Below, in pieces: positions 50,319 through 56,508 of a stretch of DNA of 56,508 nt. How positions within the stretch are numbered: the first letter of the stretch is position 1; every line of letters starts with the position of its first letter. The position numbers and the translations under genes are program-made. The notes beneath the pieces were generated by a model that worked only from the letters and a program-made list of their open reading frames with translations, was not told where the DNA came from and made no database searches. The stretch spans positions 1 through 56,508 of the forward strand of contig JACDNU010000011.1 in the NCBI GenBank assembly GCA_017656505.1, in the 5' to 3' direction. Source of the stretch: Archaeoglobus sp. GTDB taxonomy: Archaea > Halobacteriota > Archaeoglobi > Archaeoglobales > Archaeoglobaceae.

Positions 50319-50768
50319 CTATCCGATGTAGTAAGTGTACAGTGCCTTGCTGGCAATTTCATGCCACTCAAAGACTCCTGTTATGTCGTCAACGAGGTCA
50401 TCGAAAGCTGATGTGGTGTTTACACCCCACTGCTCGGCTGCAGTTGAACATACAAGTATCTCAAGTAAGCCCTCTTCCTTAGCCTCCTTGAAAAGCTCAT
50501 ACCATGAAGCGGTTCCAGCTCGCTTCATTTCCTTTATTACGGAGGCTGCATACTGTTTGTATTCCGGAGACCAGAAACTGTTTTCATCAAACTGATCCAG
50601 TTTTTGGATGTTCTCTTTGAGGAATGCCCAAGCACCCCATGTCTGCAGGAATACTACCACCTTAGCACCCATCATCGTCGCTCCGGTAACAAGAGAAGAG
50701 AGGTTCTGCAGCGCGTCAACTGTTCCCTTATTCAAAACAACCGCAACAATTTCTTCCTCCTCGGCCAT
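50319..50768 (-). CDS. DsrE/DsrF-like sulfurtransferase-family protein
   Basis: The 149-residue protein has the DsrE fold pattern: IVAVVLNKGTVDALQNLSSLVTGATMMGAKVVVFLQTWGAWAFLK, and the Cys-containing strand LEILVCSTAAEQWGV, where the Cys sits at the active position of DsrE. DsrE proteins bind persulfide and exchange it with TusA. It is the first gene of the TusA-MvhD-Hdr operon. The TATA at 50792-50802 predicts a leaderless mRNA beginning at ATG 50768. Confidence 0.92.
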   Translation of the reverse strand: MAEEEEIVAVVLNKGTVDALQNLSSLVTGATMMGAKVVVFLQTWGAWAFLKENIQKLDQFDENSFWSPEYKQYAASVIKEMKRAGTASWYELFKEAKEEGLLEILVCSTAAEQWGVNTTSAFDDLVDDITGVFEWHEIASKALYTYYIG

Positions 50769-50791
50769 GTTTTTGAATGGGTATTGCTAAG

Positions 50792-50930
50792 TATTTAAGT
50801 TTTCTCATTTCAAAAATGCCTCTAAACTTCTTCCCGCTGATTTTTTTAAACTAAAGGAGAATATTCTCTAAACAATTGGTTTTGACTGGTAATGAAAAAA
50901 GTAGTTAAACTTAAATAATTGGAACCAATT
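50792..50930. promoter_or_regulatory. Divergent promoters of the two DsrE genes with a palindrome
   Basis: AAACTTAAATA appears on the minus strand at 50792-50802 and, identically, on the plus strand at 50907-50917, each at TATA distance from its gene. A palindrome AATTGG-AA-CCAATT (50917-50930) overlaps the end of the plus-strand TATA. GAGGTGAG precedes ATG 50953. The same TATA core AAACTTAAA is used by the CO operon and the cytochrome operon. Confidence 0.55.
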
Positions 50931-50952
50931 CCTTTTCCGAGGTGAGTAAAAA

Positions 50953-51342
50953 ATGAAATTTAGCATCGTTCAGTTGAGTGGAGAAGTTGAAAAGCTTCAG
51001 GCAATGGCATCATTAGCCGGCGGAGCTGCCGCAATGGACATGGAGGTTAATATCTTCCTTGCAATGGACGGTTTAGCAGCTCTGAGGAAGAATGTTGTGG
51101 AGAAAAAAGCTTGGAAAGCTGCTGGAGAAGTAGGGGAGCGGATGCTCAGCTCTGGAATGCCAACATTTGTTGATTACTTGGCTCAAGCAAAACAGACGGG
51201 AAACCTCAAACTTTTTGCATGTGAAGACACGATGAACATCCTTGGTATAACAAAGGATGATTTATCGGACTTGATTGATGAGGTAACTGGCGTAGCAGGC
51301 TTTTTCGAGCTTTCGGCTGGCGGCCAAGTTATTGTGCTTTAG
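50953..51342 (+). CDS. DsrE-family protein, second copy
   Basis: The 129-residue protein has the DsrE2-like layout: KLQAMASLAGGAAAMDMEVNIFLAMDGLAAL, and LKLFACEDTMNILGITKDDL, with the Cys at the persulfide position. It is divergent from the DsrE-TusA operon and only distantly similar to its DsrE. Membrane helices seen in some DsrE2 proteins are absent. It probably exchanges sulfur with the TusA encoded across the intergenic region (inference). Confidence 0.92.
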   Translation: MKFSIVQLSGEVEKLQAMASLAGGAAAMDMEVNIFLAMDGLAALRKNVVEKKAWKAAGEVGERMLSSGMPTFVDYLAQAKQTGNLKLFACEDTMNILGITKDDLSDLIDEVTGVAGFFELSAGGQVIVL

Positions 51343-51434
51343 AAGAAGGGTGAAGTATCTAGTAAAGAGATAAAAATTTTATTTTTTAATACTAAAATAA
51401 AAAGATTTAAATCTGAGGCTGCTGTCTTTCAACT

Positions 51435-51794
51435 ATGACCAGGATAGCAATTCTGTGCTGTGAGAGTATTAGGGACAAAAGCTGTATAGCCTGTGCGAAA
51501 TGTTTTAAGGGAATAAAAGAGAAGAATGGTACTTTCGAGAAAATCGAGGACGAAATCGAACTTGTGGGGATAATAGGATGCGGAGGATGTCCAGGGCTGG
51601 TTGTTCCAAAGATGAAACTCTTTAAGACGTGTTTGGACTCCTTGGATATGGATTTCGATAAGCTTTTTGTTGGCACCTGTGTGAAAACCGCAATTGATAC
51701 GGGTAACTGCCCCATAGAAGACTATGGATTGCTGAAAAATATGCTTGAGGAAAAATTCGGTAAAGAAGTGATAATCGGAACTCATACTTGGTAG
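51435..51794 (+). CDS. CGGC domain protein
   Basis: The 119-residue protein matches the CGGC family with ILCCESIRDKSCIACAKC, the signature GCGGCPGLVVPK, and VGTCVKTAID; seven or more cysteines suggest a metal or persulfide site. Its function is unknown. A TATA-like GATTTAAAT at about 51405 implies a leaderless start at ATG 51435. It lies next to DsrE genes, so a role in sulfur or metal handling is plausible. Confidence 0.9.
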   Translation: MTRIAILCCESIRDKSCIACAKCFKGIKEKNGTFEKIEDEIELVGIIGCGGCPGLVVPKMKLFKTCLDSLDMDFDKLFVGTCVKTAIDTGNCPIEDYGLLKNMLEEKFGKEVIIGTHTW

Positions 51795-51918
51795 TTTGAA
51801 ATCCGATCTGGGAATTGGAAGCCCCAGTTACCACTAGAGAGCACTGGCTCTCAAAATTGCTAGCTTTAAGACATTTTTGCAGAAAGGCTTTAATACTGGA
51901 CTCATCAAAAGTTTTCCC

Positions 51919-52152
51919 ATGGCGCTGGGATTTGTTCTTGTTAAGATATCTCCAAAAAAGGAAAAAGAGGTTTATGAGAAACTGGCAAACTTGGAGGAAA
52001 TCGAGGAACTCTACCCCCTCTTTGGTGAGTATGATCTCATTGCGAAAATAGTTGTTAGGGATTTCGAAGAACTCAGTGATGTTGTTGTTAAGAAAATCAG
52101 ATCTCTTGACGGCGTTCTTGAGACGAAAACCCTAACAGGAGCTAAGTTCTAG
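51919..52152 (+). CDS. Lrp/AsnC-type RAM ligand-binding domain protein
   Basis: The 77-residue protein (MALGFVLVKISPKKEKEVYEKL ... LFGEYDLIAKIVVRD) is a stand-alone RAM domain (the effector-binding part of Lrp/AsnC regulators) without a DNA-binding domain. Such proteins bind amino acids and can form hetero-oligomers with Lrp regulators. TATA-like CTTTAATA at about 51889 supports ATG 51919 as a leaderless start; the frame is open 14 codons further upstream. Confidence 0.88.
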   Translation: MALGFVLVKISPKKEKEVYEKLANLEEIEELYPLFGEYDLIAKIVVRDFEELSDVVVKKIRSLDGVLETKTLTGAKF

Positions 52153-52208
52153 GCAATTTTATTTTTATTGATATGATATTGATAGAGTATTGATGGTACT
52201 GCGTGAAT

Positions 52209-52883
52209 ATGAATGGAAAAGAAGATAAAAGGGCTCTTAGGATAATAGTCCGGAACGAAATCGGTGTTTTGAGAGATGTTACAAAAATAGTTGCTGACTT
52301 TGAAGGAAACATAACGTATGCCCACACCTTTATAATAAAATACGGTGAGAATGCCGGGAATGCGATGATATACTTGGAGATTGAGAGTGGAGATTTTGAA
52401 AGAATAAAGGAAGAGATAAAAAAGCTGGATTCGGTTCTTGAATTTGAAGAGGAGAAACCCTTTGAGGAAGTTTTCGGCAAGAGGGTGATTATTTTCGGTG
52501 GGGGCGCTTTGGTTTCTCAGGTGGCTCTGGGAGCTATAAGCGAAGCGGACAGACACAATCTGCGGGGCGAGAGGATCAGCGTTGACACGATGCCGATTAT
52601 TGGGGAGGAGGAGCTTGCTGAAGCGGTTAAGGCTGTATCAAGGCTACATAGGGCTGAGATACTCGTGCTTGCCGGCGGGCTGATGGGGGGAAAGATAACG
52701 GAAGAGGTGAAGGGGCTTAGAAAGGCCGGGATCCCTGTTATTGCTTTAAACATGTTTGGAACAGTTCCGAGAGTTGCGGATGTTGTTATAAGCGACCCGG
52801 TCATGGCTGGAACGCTCGCAGTCATGCACATTTCTGAAAAGGCTAAATTCGACATCAGGAGGGTGAGAGGAAAGAGGATTTAG
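52209..52883 (+). CDS. ACT domain protein with DUF5612
   Basis: The 224-residue protein starts with an ACT domain (IIVRNEIGVLRDVTKIVADFEGNITY) of about 75 residues and continues with the archaeal DUF5612 domain (IIFGGGALVSQVALGAISEADRHN; ILVLAGGLMGGKITEEVKGLRKAGIPVIALNMFGTVPRVADVVISDPVMAG). ACT domains bind amino acids; the second domain looks like a Rossmann-type or CBS-free sensor. It follows the RAM protein and may share a regulatory role. GTG 52203 is an alternative start. Confidence 0.9.
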   Translation: MNGKEDKRALRIIVRNEIGVLRDVTKIVADFEGNITYAHTFIIKYGENAGNAMIYLEIESGDFERIKEEIKKLDSVLEFEEEKPFEEVFGKRVIIFGGGALVSQVALGAISEADRHNLRGERISVDTMPIIGEEELAEAVKAVSRLHRAEILVLAGGLMGGKITEEVKGLRKAGIPVIALNMFGTVPRVADVVISDPVMAGTLAVMHISEKAKFDIRRVRGKRI

Positions 52884-52932
52884 AATTTTAAGGATTTAGT
52901 TTTAAATTGATTGAAAAATAAAAATCTCCAAT

Positions 52933-53949
52933 CTATATCCCATAAAGCTTGTAGCATCCTCTGCAACATTCGGGTGGAGAGAACTTGAGAAAATCCCTGT
53001 CACCAAATCCGAGAATGTATTTTAGGCTTCTTGTTGCTTCAATTCTTCTTTCAAACCTTTCCCTAAATTGGGAATAAACTTTCGAGTTCCATATCTCTTC
53101 GAGGGTTTTCTCTGTCACATTTCCGAATTCTGGTCTTTCAACGAAGATCTTCTTACCTTTGAAATACCTAGAAATTCGCCTGAAGGGTAAGTTGAGATAA
53201 ACACAAGGGAATACATCCCCCTCTACAGAAAAAACAATTGCTGATTCGGGGAAAGCATCGCATACTGCTCTCTCCACCGACTTAAGCGATGGACGCTTGA
53301 AGGGAATTCCAAGATTTCTGGCATCCTTTTCAATCTTTCCAATGATTTTTTCCACCTTTTCGCTTACCTTAGAATCAAAAACCCTCAGATTGTAAGTTGT
53401 CTCATCGAAAGTGTAGTCCAGATTCGTTAGAATCAGTCCGGTATTGAGTTTGGAAGCGAGTTTAAAGGCGAGGGGTATCTCATCGAGGTTCATCGTTGTC
53501 ATGAGAAATGTTAGGTTAATGAAAGGAAGATGGCTCTTGAACCTTTTCTTCATCTCGTTTAAGAATTCGATGCTCTTGATCAAGTTCTCAAAGGAACTGC
53601 CTTTCCTGATTTTTCCCTGGGTTTCAGGACCGCTGATCGATACGGCGATATAATCGAGCTGAAGCTTCACAATCTCTTCACAGAATTTTTTGAGTAAGCT
53701 TCCATTCGTTGTCAATCCGGTTTTAGCATGTTCCTTTGCAATTCGAATCATTTCAATGATCTCAGGGTGCAAAAATGACTCCCCCCATCCCTGGAGGTGG
53801 ATCATATCCGTCTTATCAAAATACTCTGAAATTTTTAGAAATGTCTCAAAACTCATATCTTCTTTTTCAGGAAACAATCTTGATGGGCAGATTAAACAAT
53901 CCAGATTGCATTTCCTCGTTACCTCAATTTGAAAAAACCTGAATCGCAT
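52933..53949 (-). CDS. Radical SAM protein with SPASM-like C-terminus
   Basis: The 338-residue protein has the radical SAM motif CNLDCLIC in EVTRKCNLDCLICPS, followed by HLQGWGESFLHPEI (the GE motif) and TTNGSLL. The C-terminal part has cysteines in DVFPCVYL and CCRGCYKLYG that could hold an extra cluster, as in SPASM peptide or cofactor maturases. The substrate is unknown; no small peptide substrate gene is seen next to it. It is convergent with the DUF5612 gene. Confidence 0.9.
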   Translation of the reverse strand: MRFRFFQIEVTRKCNLDCLICPSRLFPEKEDMSFETFLKISEYFDKTDMIHLQGWGESFLHPEIIEMIRIAKEHAKTGLTTNGSLLKKFCEEIVKLQLDYIAVSISGPETQGKIRKGSSFENLIKSIEFLNEMKKRFKSHLPFINLTFLMTTMNLDEIPLAFKLASKLNTGLILTNLDYTFDETTYNLRVFDSKVSEKVEKIIGKIEKDARNLGIPFKRPSLKSVERAVCDAFPESAIVFSVEGDVFPCVYLNLPFRRISRYFKGKKIFVERPEFGNVTEKTLEEIWNSKVYSQFRERFERRIEATRSLKYILGFGDRDFLKFSPPECCRGCYKLYGI

Positions 53950-54033
53950 GTTATGTTCTTATCTTATGACCTTTTAATCATTGTTTCTATTGTCTCTTTC
54001 TTATGTCTCTTCTTCCTCTCACCACTCATCAAC

Positions 54034-55170
54034 TCAAACCAGAAGATGCCTTGCCAGTTTCGCATACAATTTCGGCTTCAAGGCCACCTTTTTTATTAGG
54101 GTTGGCATAATCTTTAACACCGAAGAAGGATGATCCATGTCGAGCTTTGAGAAATCTAGATCCTTTCCCAGCTTAACGAGCTCGTTGTAATCGCTATCGG
54201 AAAGAACGCTGTATAGCTTCAAAATTTTGAGACCGGTGCTGTATTCCTTTCCCATCTTCTCCAGGTATCGTTTTTTGTAGAGTTCAAGGTCGGGGAAGCT
54301 TTTGCCGAGGATCTCTGCTGCTATGAGATGGTAGTAAAGCCCGCCGCCAGTATAAGGTTTCACCATGCCGGCAGAATCTCCTATGAGGCAGACGTTCCCA
54401 TCAACGCCATTAACGATCTCATTCAGGCCGATGGGGATTATTCCAGCATTTAATTCAAGATAACTACCTTTAAATCGTTTAGCAGCAGAAGGATGCTTGT
54501 CGATCAGGTTTCTCAGAAAAGTTAGAGGGTCTCTTTTAGATACAACACCGACTCTCGCCAAGCCATCACCGATGGGAATCGCATATGCAAAAAAACCGTC
54601 AGAATATCGGCTGCCGAAGTAAAGTTCAACCATGTTTTCTTCCAAAGGTTCAAAGGTCGCCTCCACCTGAACGGCCGAATAGAATTCTGGCCTCGAAAAG
54701 CTGAATTCAGCAGCGACTTTTGAATTTGCTCCATCTGCTCCGATCAAGTAATCATATTTCAGAAATCTTTCTTGGGAGTTCTGGATAATTTTAGCACCTT
54801 TTCTGCTTACCCCAACGAATTTTGTCTTTACCAAAACGTCGGCGATCTCTGACGCTTTTGATAAAAGTTCAACATCCAGAATCTTCCTTTCGATTACAAC
54901 TCCTTTTCTCTTTCCGACCATCTCAATGTAATTCCCATTCGGTGAGAAGAAGAATGCCCCTCTTATCCTGTTAACAAAGCACCTCCTTGAGTATTTTTTT
55001 AAACTCTCATAGCATTCATCGCTGATAAGCCCAGCACACTGAACAGGGAAACCTGCTGCCTGGTGCTCCTCGATTATGGTAATATTCCCTATTTTCAAAT
55101 TTAAAGCAGCGAGACTTCCTGCGGGACCTGCTCCAACTATCAGAATATCCACAATGGAGGTAGGTGGCAA
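54034..55170 (-). CDS. Geranylgeranyl reductase-family flavoprotein
   Basis: The 378-residue protein has the FAD motif ILIVGAGPAGSLAAL, PVQCAGLISDECYESL, the GADGANSKVA segment, and GDSAGMVKPYTGGGLYYHLIAAEIL, all typical of digeranylgeranylglycerophospholipid reductases and related alkene reductases. It may saturate archaeal membrane lipids or menaquinone side chains. The length matches the family (about 380-400). It is a single gene upstream of the radical SAM gene on the same strand, 84 bases apart. Confidence 0.9.
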   Translation of the reverse strand: MPPTSIVDILIVGAGPAGSLAALNLKIGNITIIEEHQAAGFPVQCAGLISDECYESLKKYSRRCFVNRIRGAFFFSPNGNYIEMVGKRKGVVIERKILDVELLSKASEIADVLVKTKFVGVSRKGAKIIQNSQERFLKYDYLIGADGANSKVAAEFSFSRPEFYSAVQVEATFEPLEENMVELYFGSRYSDGFFAYAIPIGDGLARVGVVSKRDPLTFLRNLIDKHPSAAKRFKGSYLELNAGIIPIGLNEIVNGVDGNVCLIGDSAGMVKPYTGGGLYYHLIAAEILGKSFPDLELYKKRYLEKMGKEYSTGLKILKLYSVLSDSDYNELVKLGKDLDFSKLDMDHPSSVLKIMPTLIKKVALKPKLYAKLARHLLV

Positions 55171-55326
55171 ATTAAAAAAACTTTGGATATTAAATTGAAA
55201 ACCTGAATTGAAAAGCTAGATTGAAAAACCAACTCCACTCAAAATTCTGATAATTTCTTCCTTTTTCTGATAACTTAATTTTCAGAAAGTCTTGATGGTG
55301 TAACATCTCCTTTGGAAGGTATAGAA

Positions 55327-55716
55327 TTACCTTATCCACAAAATTTCAGGGTAAACTCCTTCAAATTCTTTATCACCAGTAACAATCACTCCCTTTCTGT
55401 CAATAGCAGTTGCCACAACAAATGCATCAGCGTATGAAAGGCTGTGCATGGCTTTAATCCTGGCAGCAGTTAAAGCTATGCTCTCGTTAACACCAGTAAA
55501 TTCAACATTCCATCTCTTTACAATAGCAACAGCCTCATTTGCCTTCGCAACCCCAAATTCCCTAGCGATGATATAGTAGACCTCTCCGAGATTAACGTAA
55601 TTCATGAAAAGCTTTACTTCTTCACCAGCCTTCTCGAGTAACACTTCAACTTTGTCAGCCCCTTCCTCGTTTCCAAGGTAGGCTAAAACAGCGAAGGTGT
55701 CAAGGATGTAATTCAT
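55327..55716 (-). CDS. vapC: PIN-domain ribonuclease toxin VapC
   Basis: The 129-residue PIN protein has conserved acids in ILDTFAVLAYL, GEVYYIIARE, SYADAFVVATA and GVIVTGDKEF. It probably cleaves RNA and is kept in check by the AbrB-type protein encoded 4 bases upstream. The ATG is very close to the antitoxin stop, a standard vapBC layout. Confidence 0.93.
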   Translation of the reverse strand: MNYILDTFAVLAYLGNEEGADKVEVLLEKAGEEVKLFMNYVNLGEVYYIIAREFGVAKANEAVAIVKRWNVEFTGVNESIALTAARIKAMHSLSYADAFVVATAIDRKGVIVTGDKEFEGVYPEILWIR

Positions 55717-55720
55717 CCTT

Positions 55721-55954
55721 TCATCTCCTTTTTTTCTCTCTCTTCTTCTCCTCTTCTTTATATTCAGCTATTATATCACTGAGTTTTCTTCTAAATTTTA
55801 TAAATCCTCTTCCTTTAGTTTCAGGAATTGGCACGATAACTATCTCACCTCCAAAATCCAGAATTTCAATCTCTTTGCCCACATCAATTTTGTACTTCTT
55901 TCTCAGCTCTGCAGGTAAAACTATCTGCCCTTTTGTGGACATCTTAACTGTCAT
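55721..55954 (-). CDS. vapB: AbrB-family antitoxin VapB
   Basis: The 77-residue protein has a swapped-hairpin AbrB DNA-binding domain (MSTKGQIVLPAELRKKYKID) and a basic/acidic helical tail (KEEEKKREKKRR) that would bind the toxin. GGTGAG lies just before ATG. Two direct repeats upstream are candidate binding sites for the VapBC complex. Confidence 0.93.
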   Translation of the reverse strand: MTVKMSTKGQIVLPAELRKKYKIDVGKEIEILDFGGEIVIVPIPETKGRGFIKFRRKLSDIIAEYKEEEKKREKKRR

Positions 55955-55967
55955 ACTCTCACCGTAT

Positions 55968-56000
55968 TATGTTTTACCTAATAGGATATATGTTTTACCT
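55968..56000. promoter_or_regulatory. Direct repeats upstream of vapB
   Basis: TATGTTTTACCT occurs at 55968-55979 and again at 55989-56000, a 21-base offset (two helical turns), which places both copies on one face of the DNA. The pair overlaps the expected TATA region, suitable for autorepression. Confidence 0.6.
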
Positions 56001-56076
56001 TTTAGCGATTATACTTACAAAAGTAAAAAAACAAATTAAACTGAAAATTAAAAAAGACAAAATTAATCCAGAACAA

Positions 56077-56508
56077 TTACATATCCAGAGCCTCTTTTAC
56101 AGCCTCCTCTTTGGACTTTAGATCGGCGAGCATCTGCAAAAAGATTATCGCCGCTGCTGGCGAGCCACCTCCGTGGATGGCTCCAAGCAAGTGAGAGCTC
56201 GTGGCCCAGAACTCTATGAACTTTATTATCTTCATTCTCTCTACGGTTGTAAAGTTCGGACTTGCTTGTAGATATTTCTCGACAAGTTTGCCGATTTCAG
56301 GATTCTTCAGATCGAACTCGGACGGAGCTGTAACGGGAATTCCACCAGCGATATCGGCGAGGTGCATTATGACCTTGTTAAAGCCATCGACTCCAATTAT
56401 TTTACCCGCATTTGCCATCAACATGTTCGGCTGCCATGCTCCGTGATCATCCCATCCCTTTACTGCAGCCCCTATGGCTATCCCATAAGCAGCTTCGGCA
56501 ACCCCAAC
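56077..56508 (-). CDS. 4-hydroxybutyryl-CoA dehydratase/4-hydroxyphenylacetate 3-hydroxylase family, C-terminal part
   Basis: The frame stays open from the window edge, so the internal Met at 56424 is not the start; 143 C-terminal residues are present. They include AEAAYGIAIGAAVKGWDDHG, a long helical region and FWATSSHLLGAIHGGGSPAA near the end, typical of the FAD-containing HpaB/AbfD family. AbfD dehydrates 4-hydroxybutyryl-CoA using FAD and a [4Fe-4S] cluster; the cluster-binding residues lie mostly in the missing part, so dehydratase and hydroxylase cannot be separated here. Confidence 0.85.
   Translation of the reverse strand, partial: VGVAEAAYGIAIGAAVKGWDDHGAWQPNMLMANAGKIIGVDGFNKVIMHLADIAGGIPVTAPSEFDLKNPEIGKLVEKYLQASPNFTTVERMKIIKFIEFWATSSHLLGAIHGGGSPAAAIIFLQMLADLKSKEEAVKEALDM

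Overview
The window comes from a thermophilic archaeon, most likely a member of the Archaeoglobales (Archaeoglobus, Ferroglobus or Geoglobus; I cannot settle which). Reasons: archaeal TATA-type promoters with many leaderless starts, Alba, an intron-bearing tRNA-Ser, archaeal aspartate-semialdehyde dehydrogenase and phosphoglycerate kinase, DUF373, an acyl-CoA dehydrogenase, a 4-hydroxybutyryl-CoA dehydratase-family gene, a geranylgeranyl-reductase-like flavoprotein, a PGF-CTERM surface protein, and a dense set of heterodisulfide-reductase (Hdr), TusA/DsrE and multiheme cytochrome genes.

Layout. 1-9 kb: tRNA-Arg, a DUF554 membrane protein, and a five-gene minus-strand operon cooF-cooS-nuoE-like-nuoF-like-hoxU-like that should oxidise CO and pass electrons to NAD(P). 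It is preceded by an HTH/V4R regulator gene that a 14-bp tandem duplication has split into two overlapping ORFs. An acyl-CoA dehydrogenase and tRNA-Ala follow. 10-16 kb: housekeeping genes (asd, alba with its ribosome-binding site in a hairpin, pgk, ubiX) and two convergent HEPN/MNT toxin-antitoxin modules. 16-21 kb: an 853-residue S-layer-like protein with a Thr-Pro stalk and archaeosortase signal, a 670-base intergenic stretch with nested inverted repeats, DUF373, and a bacterial-type tRNA-guanine transglycosylase. 22-27 kb: a membrane protein resembling heme-copper oxidases, and a molybdopterin oxidoreductase broken by one extra A in an A6 run. 27-37 kb: intron-containing tRNA-Ser, a DUF362 ferredoxin, an E1-like enzyme, an Lhr helicase with a phosphoesterase, an RCK-DHH protein, MazG and an AIR-synthase-like protein.

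37-53 kb is the most distinctive part. A plus-strand operon (37.2-44.55 kb) encodes a DsrMKJOP/Hme-like membrane complex: HdrC fused to a diheme b membrane domain, NrfD, a Tat-exported ferredoxin, a tetraheme cytochrome, HdrE-HdrD fused in one chain, and two copies of a lipoprotein-cytochrome/soluble-cytochrome pair with conserved non-canonical CQCH and FCH sites. It meets tail to tail a minus-strand operon (50.8-44.7 kb) encoding DsrE, TusA, an MvhD-like protein, two HdrA paralogues, a winged-helix protein and a soluble HdrC-HdrD fusion. The soluble HdrCD carries the same HdrC and HdrD modules that are split between two membrane proteins of the first operon. My inference is that the two operons form one route linking cytoplasmic thiol/persulfide redox chemistry to the membrane quinone pool and to heme proteins outside the membrane. 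A second DsrE, a CGGC protein, a RAM protein and an ACT/DUF5612 protein follow.

53-56.5 kb: a radical SAM/SPASM protein, a geranylgeranyl-reductase-like flavoprotein, a VapBC module with direct-repeat operators, and the 3' part of a 4-hydroxybutyryl-CoA dehydratase/HpaB-family gene cut by the window end. I saw no CRISPR array, rRNA or insertion sequence.
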